Below are positions 14,085 to 26,900 of a stretch of 64,000 nt of DNA, piece by piece (the stretch's first letter is position 1; the number at the start of each line of letters is the position of its first letter). The notes under the pieces are model-generated. The model was not told the origin of the DNA, ran no database searches, and worked only from the letters and a program-made list of their open reading frames with translations. This DNA comes from Siderastrea siderea (Eukaryota; Cnidaria; Anthozoa; Scleractinia; Rhizangiidae): contig OZ034971.1 of NCBI GenBank assembly GCA_964030785.1, positions 44,016,304 to 44,080,303 on the forward strand. Direction: 5' to 3'. Position numbers and translations under genes: made by a program.

Positions 14085-14634
14085 TCCTCTTTACTGCAGG
14101 TTATTCATTAAGAGAGCATTTTTCAACATGAGCCAGTGGCCTGCGAAATTCTCTGCATACTTCAAGATAATTCGCCTCGTTTTGCTGCATAGTGACTTCG
14201 TTTCTTTGAAACTGATAAAATTCTTGTAAGAATTGATATTCATCACCCACCTACTTCACAATTACCATTCAGTCCAACCGACCGGAGTTGTCACTAAAAC
14301 TGAGAGAATTGAACTGCAGAAGCCTCTTACTCAATAGTTATTACTATCTACTTAAAACGTACTCTGGTTCTGGATAAATACTAATTCCTAATTATGTCCA
14401 CACTACAACAAATGGCTTTTGCGACTGTAAAAACAGCTTGCGCTGTGGACACAGGTGCAATATTGGCACAAAAATGGACGCTATCTTGGTCCGGGATAAA
14501 GGTCGCAAAAGTAAGCTAACTGAATCAATAAATAAATACACATAACCAAATTCTTTTAAAGTTCCCTTGCAGCCGGAGACTCGTTTTAGCTAGAATCAAA
14601 TATATCTATACATAAATGCGAACGAATTGTAAAT

Positions 14635-15765
14635 CTACGGACTACCCGAAAAGGACGAGGTCCTAGGTGAGGTGGGTGAGGTGGGTGGGGCTGGTGGTCC
14701 TGAACTGCCGAATCTTGGTTTCCCTGTTTTAGGCGGTACAGCCGGCGGTCCACTTCCTCCACTGGTAGTTCTTGCTCTACCATTGCTTATAGACTCACTT
14801 AGCCTCTCTCTGAACAAAACGTCTGGGGGAGGAGGTGGGAGCTCGACGTCAGCATCCTCCTGAGGATCCCCAGAGGGTGGGGGTGGGGGCATCTCCTCCA
14901 TAGAAGTGGATAACAACCGTGACGGAGGAGGGAGGAGTGAGTCGACAAACACTTCATGGTCTGAACTATGGGATGAGTTCCGCTGGAAGACTTCTGAATC
15001 CGACAGCTGAGATGAGGTTCGCGGTTTCCCCGATTTAGGGGGAACAGGAGGTGGACTCGGTTTGCGAGCCTGCGGTGAACTGGGGGACGCGCTGTTGTTT
15101 TGTTCATGATTGACAGCCACGTTACCTCCGCCACCCGCTCCATGATGAGAAGGTACTGAGGGCAGAGGGGGCGGGGGAGGTGGTGGTGGTGGTGGTGTAC
15201 TCTCTGATGGTAGAGAGGGCGGTGGAGGTGATTGTGATATTACGGTAGGTGGGGGAGGTACACAAATGAAAGTGTTGGATGGGGGAACTGGTCCTGCACT
15301 TTCAGAAGGTAAGGGGGGTGGGGGAGGTGGGGGAGGTGGTTGTGCACGATCTGTGGGAGGGGAGGGTGGAGGCGGCGGAGGTGATTCGCTGCGAGTCCTT
15401 CTGATTCGTCTTGAAGAACTCCCATGCCTCCTGCTTGTCTCGCCATTCTGTCCTTCTTCCTTCTCATCGCTGTGGTTTGCCGCTTCCTGGTTTGGTTCCT
15501 CTTCCCGTTTCTTCGAGAAAGACTTGCGCGGCAATGGCGGTGGGTCAAGAACCAGGCTGTGCTGTGGCACCACCTGTACCTGTTGTACCTGTTCGATCTG
15601 TTGAACCTGTTCAACCTGTTCCGGGCTCTCCTCTTCGTTTTCTTCCTCTAAAGGCTGCATACCGATGTTATCGACGGTGAAAGGCCTGGGGTCCAGAGTG
15701 TTGGGTGTAGCTTCACCTGTGCTGTGTACCGAGGGTGGGTCGGGTGATATCGGCTCAGGGATACT
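14635..15765 (-). other. Last MRL coding exon: proline-rich tail
   Basis: Encodes residues 530-905. It has several runs of 6-10 prolines, an acidic stretch (EEENEEE), basic and serine-rich linkers, two near-identical SH3-type motifs (PPPVPPKSGKPR and PPAVPPKTGKPRFG) and one LPPPPPD motif in acidic context. No FPPPP is seen. The acceptor is the AG after a CGAC tract at 15766-15770; phase 0 joins it to the previous exon. Long antisense frames over this exon are mirror images of the proline runs. Confidence 0.9.
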
Positions 15766-18700
15766 CTGTCGAGACACAACAAAGAATTGATGTCACCGCA
15801 CACGTTAAGCGAGTGGTTCAGGCCCAAAAACACTTCGTCTTCGTCATGGCATTTGGTTGCTGGATTTCAATTCAGACCTTTAGATGAACATTTCGTGATA
15901 AAAATAGGAACAAAATGGGAAGGACGTTTCGATGTCCTCGTGACATCGTGGCATTAATTCATTAAGGGAAAAACGTTTTTGGAAAACGAATCGTTCAGTA
16001 TCCAATAGTCGAAAACATGAAATTGATCTAAAGGTGAATAAAGCTAATCTAGCGTTACATAAAACCACTGCTGTTTTTTGTCTTGTTTTAAAGCGTATAT
16101 TACTCTGAAATTTAAGATTCAGAATTAACGGACAAAATACTTTTAAACTGAACGAAAGTTGGCGACTCAGCATACTTGTTATCTATCCGAAGCAGCGATT
16201 CCTCGAAACTAACGATGTCATTGACTGACATTTCGAAAAACTGAGTGGAAGTCATCGTCCGAGTCAATATGACTCCTGGGTTAAACTCATTTACAGTTAC
16301 ACTGTGTAACATCACTACGTACATGTATTAAATGTCACCCAGACAAACAGGAAACGACCATACCTTTTCATCGGCCACGTTCCCTTTTTTCCAGGCATCA
16401 GAGAACAGATTGCCGATTTTCTTTGAAGGCTTCTTCGGTTGAATTTTAGTTCTGCTCACTGAAAAGCTCATGCTACCTGTAGGAACACAACACGAGTGTT
16501 AAACCCGTACAGAGAAGACAGCATCCAGTAAACTGGAGCTAACACTAGATACTAGAACTAGCACTAGACAACATTTAAGGAGTACTTCACTAAGAAAACA
16601 GTCAAAGGAATAATTCGCCGATTACTTTTCGATATTTTGGAAAAAGAAAATGACCATATCGAAACGCCAATGACAATTTCAAAAACAGGACTAACTAAAT
16701 AACTACAAAAGTCTCAAAAAGTCTCAATAAGTCTCACTCTCCTTCCTCTTCTTTCTCGAGTGTTAGATCCAGCTGTCATTCTGATTTTTCCTCACTTTTT
16801 AAAATAATAACAGCAATAATACCCTTTCCAGTTGATGAAATAAAGCTGAAGTTGAAGAAGTTGAAGTTGAGTAGCACTTAATACTACTACTAGAACTCGA
16901 TACTAGTACTAGATAGTAGAACTGGATACTTTGACTACACGTGTTTGGTACTAGGACTCGCGCTAGATACTAGACTGACTAGAAGTAGATATTAGAACTA
17001 GAACTAGGATCCGTTTTTCAACTTACCGCTGGGGTGTATGGAGGATGTACCGATGGAGTCCTTAATCCTTTCAGCCTGTGATTTGGCTTTCATCGACTGG
17101 TAGTCCTTTGGTGGTTCTGGCTGCAATAACGACAAAATAAATCTATAAATCAGAAAACCCTGTCGCTCAAACGTTTAGCATAATTGCATCCTTACATTAA
17201 ACGTGACCGATTAAATAAAACCTTAAGCCAGTCCATAGTCGAGTGACACTATCACGGAAATCGGGAATGTTCGGAGACCACGTTAGACAAGTACGTGTAC
17301 ACGTTCGCCAACGACAGTGTCGCAACAACTGAAAGCAACAGGACAGCAAAATATCGAAGAGAAAATAAACTAGTTTTAATTCTTACAAAACAACTGTTTT
17401 GTTGGCAAACTCGCATGTGTAAACGTTACTCAGCGTGAGTTGTTTACTTTTAAGCAATCAAACCTTAAGCACTCTGCGCCCGATCTTCTCATTAACAGCA
17501 CAAAATGGCGTTGGCTAGGAAAAGTCGGGCAATTTTTCAATTTACCGTTGAAGTTAACAAAAACTTTTGAATACCAGACATATCTTTCACAATGACCAAA
17601 CTAAAGGTTGTGGCAAATGTCGCCACCAGATAGGAAAAGCCGCAATTTTGACCTTTTTTTAGATATGCCGAGTTGAATGATGAATTCGCCAACTTTTTGG
17701 AGTTCGCCAAAACGAGTTTGCAAACTTGCGTTTTCCATGCGAAGTCACCTAAAGTCTCATTTTACAAACCTGTGGTTTGGCGTCCGCAGGTTCTGCGTTT
17801 TGTCCCGCAGTGAAACTCAGTGATCTGGTGAACTTGTTTCTGTCCAACGTGAAGGCAAGTTTGTCCATCTCATCCTGTGTGTCAGTATAGTCAACCAACA
17901 TCTTGTATCCAAACTGAAGCAGAAAAATGTGTTTAATTCCTCAAAAATGGAAGAGTCATCCTTTACTAAACTAATATTACAGTTGCACCTCTAACAGTCA
18001 CCACCCCTAGGCAGACACAAAGATGTGATCCCAGCAGCTCGCATAATACACCCTATGCCAAAAGATTTCCTAAATTAACCCTCAGTTTCACTCCTACAGT
18101 GTATAGTGGCCAAAGCAAAAATTTCAATTCCAAATTTCCAAATTTCGTTTCGTAAAATCCCAAGAAATAAATAGTCCTCTGCATAAGTTCTGCCAAAGAG
18201 GTTTCACTTGAATGGTAACACGATAGGATTTTGTCAACAGATTAAAAAGTTAGTGACAAATCATTTCACCATAACTTGGTCTAGGAGTGAAAGGGTTAAC
18301 TATTCTACGAGCAAAATGCTCTCCGTGCTTGAAACCAGAAACGGCAAAAAATTTCCACTTGCTCAGTTTTTTGCCTATCGTCTGAAGAAAGCGCCGAGCG
18401 GCTATGATGCGATTCCAATATTTGCCATTTCCAAGTTATTTTTCAATGCACCCATGAGCAAACCTGCCCGAAGTGAAATCAACTCCCCTTCGTAATAAAA
18501 GAAAACACAACATGCAACATTCCGTCGATTTGGAGGCGTGATACTCGTTAGTGTAGCTGTCTATTGTTCATTTAACAAGACGCCCATCCGTTTCTCTGTA
18601 TGGGCAGCGTTTCTTCTGTGGGCGAATTAAAATCACCGGGGGGGCGAGTTGGTCATGGGCGACTTTGTTCACGGACGAACTGACTCGCACACTTACCTTA

Positions 18701-21700
18701 GCAAGCCTGATGCCCACCACCCAACGCTGCATAGTTCTAGAATCGTCTGCACAAAAACAGCGCACAGCTTTGGACTCCAGGTCATGGAACTGAGGATGCT
18801 AAAAGTGATATTAGAAAAACAACCATTAGAAAACACGTGCTGGCACTGGTTGAACTGAGTTGTGATTTACAATTCTGTATAAGAAGGTAACTTTCCTCGA
18901 TTATTCTGTATTATGACTGTGACTTGCAATAACATGCCGCTCTGAACTTCAAAACCCACCAAAAATGATTTGCATTTTCTACCATCGTCAATCATTATTA
19001 CCATGAAAATCAACGAACCGTGAAACATAAAAACCTACAAAGTGAATTAAAATCCCGGCATCAATCAAAGCGCACGAAAATGGCCTTCTGAACTCGTTGA
19101 CTCAGATTTTTTTCTTTTTCTAACTTGTGCTATGATAACTGACAACAGTGCTTTACGACAGTGGAGGTGAAAAAAGCAACTGTTGGCTGAGTTGTCAGCT
19201 TCAGTTTAAGTCCCGTCTTATTGAAAGGCGCAGTTAAAGAAACGCGTAGAGTCAAAAAGGCAGAGTTAGGAACCCAGGGACCCGTTTTTCGAAAGTCCTG
19301 ATACCTTACCGGGTCCGAAAATTGTTTTAGGAGCGGAATGTTCGTCCACAAGAATTTATTTTTTATTACTTTTGAAAGCTAAATTTTATAAGCTTTATAA
19401 TTTCATCACAAAAGCCTATTGTGCTACTTCGCACTTTAAAAAGAAAAAGAAAAATGATTTGAAATAGTACTACCGGGCCTGGGCCCGGTTGGATAAGGCA
19501 ACTTAAGATAAAGTGCGAATTTTCTGCAACCATTCCCTTTGTTCTGGAGGATTTTCTTGGACAGTATCACGGATAACTCGGCCGAAGACGGATTAGTGAG
19601 TATAGGAAACACAAAGAGACCACAACGAATTCCTTCGGATGCTTTTTGCAACCGGGCCCTGGTAAGTTACCGGAACGTTCGAGAAACGGGGCCCAGGTTA
19701 TGAATTGTCAGTTGTCCCAGCTGAACAAAGGCCAACTGGGTTCTTATTAAGCAACAGTCTTGAAAATTGACACATCATTTCTAGTCCACAAAATAAGAGA
19801 GCAACAAGATTGAAATCGCAATTCTGTACATTTGAAAAATACCTTGAGCACAAAGCAGTGTTCTGTGGGTGCTTTAAGCTTCTTCTTGAATCCAATCCCA
19901 TTGTAAATGGACACATGTTCAAACTTCATTAAGCAGACGATATCTCGTAATGACTACAACAGAAAAAGAATAACAGTCGTAACAAAGATCTAAAAAGACA
20001 GTCCACACAGCCAGAACTTAACCAAGTCACTAGCAAAAACCAATCAGGAGTATTACTACTACTACCTGGATAGGATGCTAATCCATGGCAGGCTTACCCC
20101 TCCCCCCCCCCCCCCCCACCCACCCCACAGTCGTCAGCAAAAATCTTAAGAGACAGTTGACACAACCAGAGCTTAACCAAGTTACTAGCATAAAGCAATC
20201 AGGAGTGTTACTACTCCCCCCTGGGGAGGATGCTAATCTAGGCTTACCCCTCCCCCCACCCACTCCACAGTCGTCACAAAGATCTAAGGAGACAGTTCAC
20301 GCAACCAGAGCTTAACCAAGTTACTAGCATAAAGCAATCAGGCATGTTACTACTCTCCCCTTCTCCCACCCCAATGTTATAATACAATACCCATTTTGCT
20401 TGAATATCTTTGTTTACTGATTAATTTTACGCTGAACGTTCACCTTCCATGCTCAATTTTTCATTTAACAGGACCTACCACAACCATTTTCTTTCCTGCA
20501 AATGAGGGGTTACTTTAAGGAGGCGGACGTAGTTAATCATTATGAAATAGGATGAGGATTGAGAGAGAAACAAGAGTGTATTAAACCCCTGTCAACACCA
20601 TAGGGTTGCCATCATCACCTTTTTAATGCAAAGCTTTTAATTATCTGAACACCTTTGAACCTTATTTGTTTTCTCAATTTCCCAACAATTCACCTTCCCC
20701 TGCCCCTCCCCCTGCACACCTTCTTCTTTATAGACATTTTAAAAATCATGGAGAATTCTGACAGACTTATGTGACCTTGCACAGTCTACAAACCTTTTAA
20801 GACAACACTAGATTGCATGAAACGTCAAGGAGAGGCATAAACACTATATTACAAACAGTGTGTTTTACTGGTCTAAGTTGTATAAAAGACAATTTGGAAC
20901 AAGATTAAATGCATGTGTAAATGCAAAGAAACAGCTAAATGTCTAAAATTTAAGCAACAACATGAATCAAATTTGCTCAGTTTACCTTAGTTTTTCCTTT
21001 AGGTGTGTAGTAGATTCCAGAGGCTCTCAGTACAAAGTAGTGTTTCTTCCAGGACTTTTTCCCTTCCTTCAGGTATAACACACCATCCAGCTCAGGAAGC
21101 CGCATGGCATCTTTTTGGAAGAACTCCTGCAAAAAAAAGATGATGCAGATGGGGGCATGGATATTGTAACTCTATTATAGATCTATTTATTTTATAAAGA
21201 TATATTCACACATTGTAAGGCTAAAATGGATATGCAATAATGTAATGTTTTTTATGTGTAAGAGTGAGAGTGCGCTAATAGTGTTACTGTGAGAGTGAGA
21301 GTGAGTTATTGTTACTGAGTGTTAGAGTGAGTTAATATGCTATGTATGTATGTAATTGTATATGTGAAATATGCAAATAAATTTAATTAAAAAAAAGATG
21401 GGGGCATGAATTATTTGTTACTTAAAATTAAGACGACGATGATGACGACGACGATGATGATAATGATGATGATGATGATGATAACGATGATGGGATGACG
21501 GCGGTGATGATGATGATGATGATGGTGATGACGATGACGACGATGACGATGATGATAATGATGAGGATGATGACAACGACGACAACGACGACGAAGATGG
21601 TGATGATGACATTGATGATGAGTAGGAGAAGGAGGAGGAGACTGCATAATAACGAAAATAAAAGGGAATTTCAAATATGCAATTTTAATCTAAATAAATC

Positions 21701-23930
21701 AGTTTTTAATTACCTAAGGTTCACAGAATTGCAAAATATATCTTTTAGCTAATTTTCTGTCAGTGAAAATCACCCAAGACAAGTGACAGGGGGAATTTTT
21801 ATTATTTTTGTTTTCAATTTATTACCACTGACCTGAAGTAAGACATCCTTGCTTTTCTCTGCTAATTGAGCAGCACCCATTGATGTATCACTGCTCAGAA
21901 GGAAATTCTGCAATAAAACACAGCTGACATGAGCTCAAGTAAGGTAAAGGCTTGGTAAACTCACGCTACCTGTACATGTCGTATCTTGTGTCATACGTGT
22001 CACACGCAGTGATTAAACCAATTTTTGTAACTAGGAATACTACCCCTCCTCCACCCCCTGGTTGGGATGCTTGTCTAGGGGAAGGTTACCCTCAACACTG
22101 TGATAGCTTTGCCTAGAAGTGGTTCCTCTGCTCCTATTTATAGACAGTACCACATGCATGTGATGTCATCACTGCTATGTTGGTGTGCCATCAATGAAAC
22201 GGTTTCTCTTTAGCTCCTTTAATTTTGTTATCTAATGGTACACCAACAAGGCCACAACACCAGGTTCATTTGAACCTCCAAGGTCAGCAAAAGTGAGAGG
22301 CAAATCCAGCTAAGGAACTGCTCTTAGTTTGAGATCAGTGAGATTCAAGAGTTCTCACTTATTATAGTCAGCCCTGCTCCTCCCCTATGGGGATTCGAAT
22401 GCCTCATTTGCAATTTCTCAGATCTATCACAACAGGTATTTATATGGCATACTTACTGCACTATAGCGTACAGTATAATTATACACACTTGTGGGTTTCT
22501 GAAGAGGGCATACTTCTAACCACTGTATAGTCAGCCCTGCCCCCCCCCCCCCTCTATGGGGATTCGAATGCCTTATTTGCGATTTCCCTGATCTATCATG
22601 ACAGGTATTTATATCTTGTACTTACTCCACTATATATGCAGTATATACACACCTACGGGTTTCTGAAGAGGGCATACTTCTAACCACTGTATAGTCAGCC
22701 CTGCCCCCCCCCCCCCCCCTCTATGGGGATCGAATGCCTCATTTGCAATTTCCCTGATCTATCGCGACAGGTATTTATATCTTGTATTTACTCCAGTATA
22801 TGTACAGTATATACACACCTGCGGGTTTCTGAAGAGGGCATACTTTTCTCTTCTATTATTGAGGACCAGTTTATTTTCAGAATCCCATGGCCAGCTTGAA
22901 ACTACATCCACCACTGATTCATGGTCTTCCAGAAGACGTTCTGAGAATAAGTATAATGGCAAACTTAAAATTGTAAACAACTGCAGGGGGCATTATTGGC
23001 TGACAATTCCTCCACATTTCAATTTTGTACATGTATGACTACACAAGAAAACACATTTGTGCCCATACTATTTTCTGAATATTACAAATAGTTATTGAAG
23101 ATTGAAGGGCTTAATTAATATAATGACCAAAAACATTCCACACAGGGAACTTGCCTGGTCCTTCACCCAATGCAATTTATGCATCAAGAAATCCATGGGA
23201 AACAAAAATTAATGTAAATACGTGAGGGGGCTCTCAGTCAAAAAAGACCCATTTTCCCCAGTAGCCTTAAACTCAAATTAATTTTTTCTTACCTGTTTAC
23301 CCTCAAAAAATGAAAAAAAATTTGACTTCACCAAATTTTAATTTTGCCATGTAGTAAATTCACCTTTATCTGATTGATGTTCGATGCATCCACACTTGCT
23401 TGTTCAATTTTTTTATTCACAAAAAAAATTATTATTGGTTCAGTCAATACATAACATTCATGTACAAATACATTTTGTTTGTAATATAGCTACTCCTACT
23501 GGATGTTTCAAAACTATCCTATTTGATCTCTAGTTAATGCTTTATGCCCAAACAGTGACGAAAATGAAATTTCTCTTTACAACACCACTACTTGCTCGAA
23601 CATTCAAGTGATGAGAATAAGGGAGTGATCAGCTAGGATAAGATGTCTTGTTATTCAGACAAATTCTCCTTCCTAGTTCCATACGAAACGTATGGAGAAC
23701 AGGAAAGAGGATATCATTATGCATTTTCATATGAGGGCTTAACATGTTAAAAACAAAATTAGGTAATTAATGTACAATCCAAAAAAACAGATGCAAGTAA
23801 AAAAAAAATTATTTGTGTATCTAAAGAAAACAAGACATTATCATAACCTGGCTGTGATTTCTCTTTGTGCATTACATTCTAAGCCTTTCATGTTAACACT
23901 AGATTTATATTTACCATATAAATATTTTTA

Positions 23931-23963
<33 letters not shown>

Positions 23964-26900
23964 TTGTCAATATTTGACAACTGTGAATGAGCCTGTCTTT
24001 GAGGAGGCTTGAAACAGTTTTGTCGGGCACGCGCAGACTGGGTTCCAATTTACCCGTGAGACTCCAAAATTAAAACGAACAAACAAAAATGGCGTCGCGC
24101 TCTCGTCTGGATTTAATATTTTGCGCCGGTCTTTTAAAAGCTGCGTGTAGGTAAGGTTGAAAATGACTGGAACTTAGGTGACAATCCACTTGAATCATGT
24201 CCTTTTCAATGTTATCAACGCGATCGTCAACTCAGCCGCATATGAAGCGCAGTAAGCGTATATTCAGAGGCTGTGCAACTGAACCGTGCTAGAGAGGACG
24301 GTGACTTCAAAACTCTCTCATCTCCAGTGAAATTGTATAAAGGCCCTAGAATAGTCGCCTTTTTACCATTAGTTTCTTTCACTGGCTGTTTTGACCACGG
24401 AAGCCTTTTCTACGTCCAGGTCACAGGAAAAAAGTCTGGCACCGTTTCCGTGCCAGGGCAAATTTTTCGCGAACTCCGATTCGTATTTCTGAGAAAACAT
24501 TCCCATTTAGAAAAAAGACAAAAAACAAAAAAACAGGCACACACACACGTTTACGCTGTTGTTAGCAAAAACAATGTAGACTACAGTAAAAGGTTTTTAT
24601 TGTCTTCACATCATGAAATAACAGGGCAAGAATTTAAAACTAAAAGAAAAAATTAGTGTAACAAATTTAAACTTGCAGTGAGCGAAAAAATACCTTGTGA
24701 AACAGACAGATTTTGACTCAATAAAGAGACTTATTCATGTCGAAATGTTGACAAACCAGCCGCTACAAAGAAAATATTACAAACAATGAGGTGAAAGATT
24801 CGCTTTCTATTTTGGTGAAGTGGTAGTTTCAATCTCAGTTTCACCGTAAATCTGCTTACTTGTGAAACAAAATTAAAAAGCGTACAAGAGAATTTCAAAA
24901 CAATTCATCGCGCGCTATATTTTTATCAGCAGTCGGCTCGCTAAAAACAAGTTAGTTTTTCAAGTTAGTTTTCTGGGAAATACTCCACATTTCCGGATAA
25001 AAGAAGTGCTCTCTTATTTGCTTAATTAAGTGATAGTGTGATAGTTTGGTGGTAATACGTTTTTTTTCCGTAATGCAATAAGAAAAACCGACCTGTAGAA
25101 TAATTTCAAAACATTACCGCGCTATCTTTGTAAATTCGTTTGGTACGAAATACTCCAAATGTTCGGATAAAAGAAATGGTTTCTATCTTGCCGAACTGGT
25201 AATATTGATAATTTGACTGTTATAGGTTTTTCCTGAGGCGAAAACAATTCTTCAAACCTTCAAAGCGGTTCTTTTTAAATTGAGTTTTGATCAATCAATC
25301 GAACACGTTTCATCAACAGAGAATTCTTGACAACATTGACACTTATCAAAGATCATCAAAGGTAGTTTTGTCCTCGTTTCAATACATACCTCTACATAAG
25401 AGACTTCTTCAATGTATTGTTTTTATAGTCGGAAATGTTGTCTTTTTGTTAATTCTGTCCTTGTGCTCCTTTAAGACATATAATCCCGAAGTGGTGTCCA
25501 CGTACGCGTTGATCAATCCTGAACTCCGTTTGAAGGACAACCTTGCCTGATTGCAGTACTTTCGAAACTTCGTTGTTTTTAAGATTTTCAAGCACATTCC
25601 ACTTTGGTAGAAGTACTTGCTCTGCATCGCATACGTTTCCAATCCTCGTTTAGGTTAAGAATCGTTGACATGTAAATAATTGTACAGTGGTATAACAGTA
25701 AGCTAAAGTCCACCACCGCTTTCGAAAACATGATATTTGTGAACGAACGCTGCGAACATTTGCAAACATTTAGAGATAAGTTCAGTTTTTACGGAGTTCA
25801 AATAGGCTCTTCAGGCAGATGATAAATCAAAACAAGTACAGAAAGTAGCCTGTCTTAGGAGGATTAAGACAATCTTTGTTCCCAAGGTGTTAAAGAAGCA
25901 TTAGTCGCCATTCTGAGCAAAGTGCCGATGAATTCACTTGAGATAGAATCAATCTGCACGAGGAGGAAAACATTCCGCTATATTTGGTGCCAATGATCCA
26001 ATGATTTGAAAACAAACGATGTAACGTTCTTCGACAAGCACCGATCCACCCAAAACGTCACCTTTTCAAACGTAAAGAAAGTCATCAGGGCGAAAGAAAT
26101 GCCCAACGAAATAAACCTGGAATAAACAGACTTGAAACCGTGTGCCGAGAGTGGCGTGACAATTTCTGCGCAAGCGCAATTGCCTATCTTGTTGTGTCGA
26201 AATTTTCAACATTTTGTAACTTAGGAAGAACATAATTTCGTTTCCGCTCGGTAAATTTCTTTGATTTTTTGCATGTTAACTCTTATATGCCCAAATAGTT
26301 TTTCAAGTGAGATTAAAAAAATTCTGTCGTACGGGAGAAAAGTTAAAGGTAAATTCGTAAAAAAGTGTTTTTTGCTGAAAGTTTTCGACAGAATTTTCTT
26401 TAACTTAATCCTTAGGTAGCTTACTGGAATCAAAGGCCGTATGCAAAATTTAAAGAAATTTCACCGTCAAATTTTCAAGCAAACTCAGGATATCTCTATT
26501 TTGTGGTCATACTTCGAAACCCGACTGCATTGCCATGGCAACAAATTTCTTAAGGAATCTACAAAAAATTGACACTTTGATATTATCGTTATTTTGTGGC
26601 AAAATTTGATCATGATTGGCCAACTCTAACCTAAATACTTTAACTCCCAAATATAATGCATCGAAAAAAACAAGAACCCTTTCGAGCCACCTTAAGCCCA
26701 AAGAAAAGGATCACCTTCAGTTTAAAAACGTACTGTAATGCAAAAAAAAAAATTGTCCTAAACCAACCTATATGCAGCTGAGGAATTCTTTCAATCAGAA
26801 CCCAGTTTGGATCCGGCTCGGTGTCATTTTTACGCATCATCTTCTTGCACACTTCCCATGCTGTCCATGTTTGATCAATGGCCACAGTCTTAGATGTTGG

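Noticed and set aside
15240..15651. Several antisense and off-frame reading frames over the proline-rich MRL exon
   Set aside because: They are glycine- or histidine/leucine-rich mirrors of proline codons, with no domains or splice support.
21411..21752. Histidine-, serine- and methionine-rich frames
   Set aside because: Produced by the GAT/GAC microsatellite.
24273..24656. 127-codon frame on the plus strand in an MRL intron
   Set aside because: No motif or homology that I recognise. The CG-rich start just upstream is reported separately as a weak first-exon candidate.
25287..26140. Possible decayed GPCR-like gene on the minus strand
   Set aside because: A few hydrophobic stretches looked suggestive, but stops occur in every frame and no conserved receptor motif could be placed.
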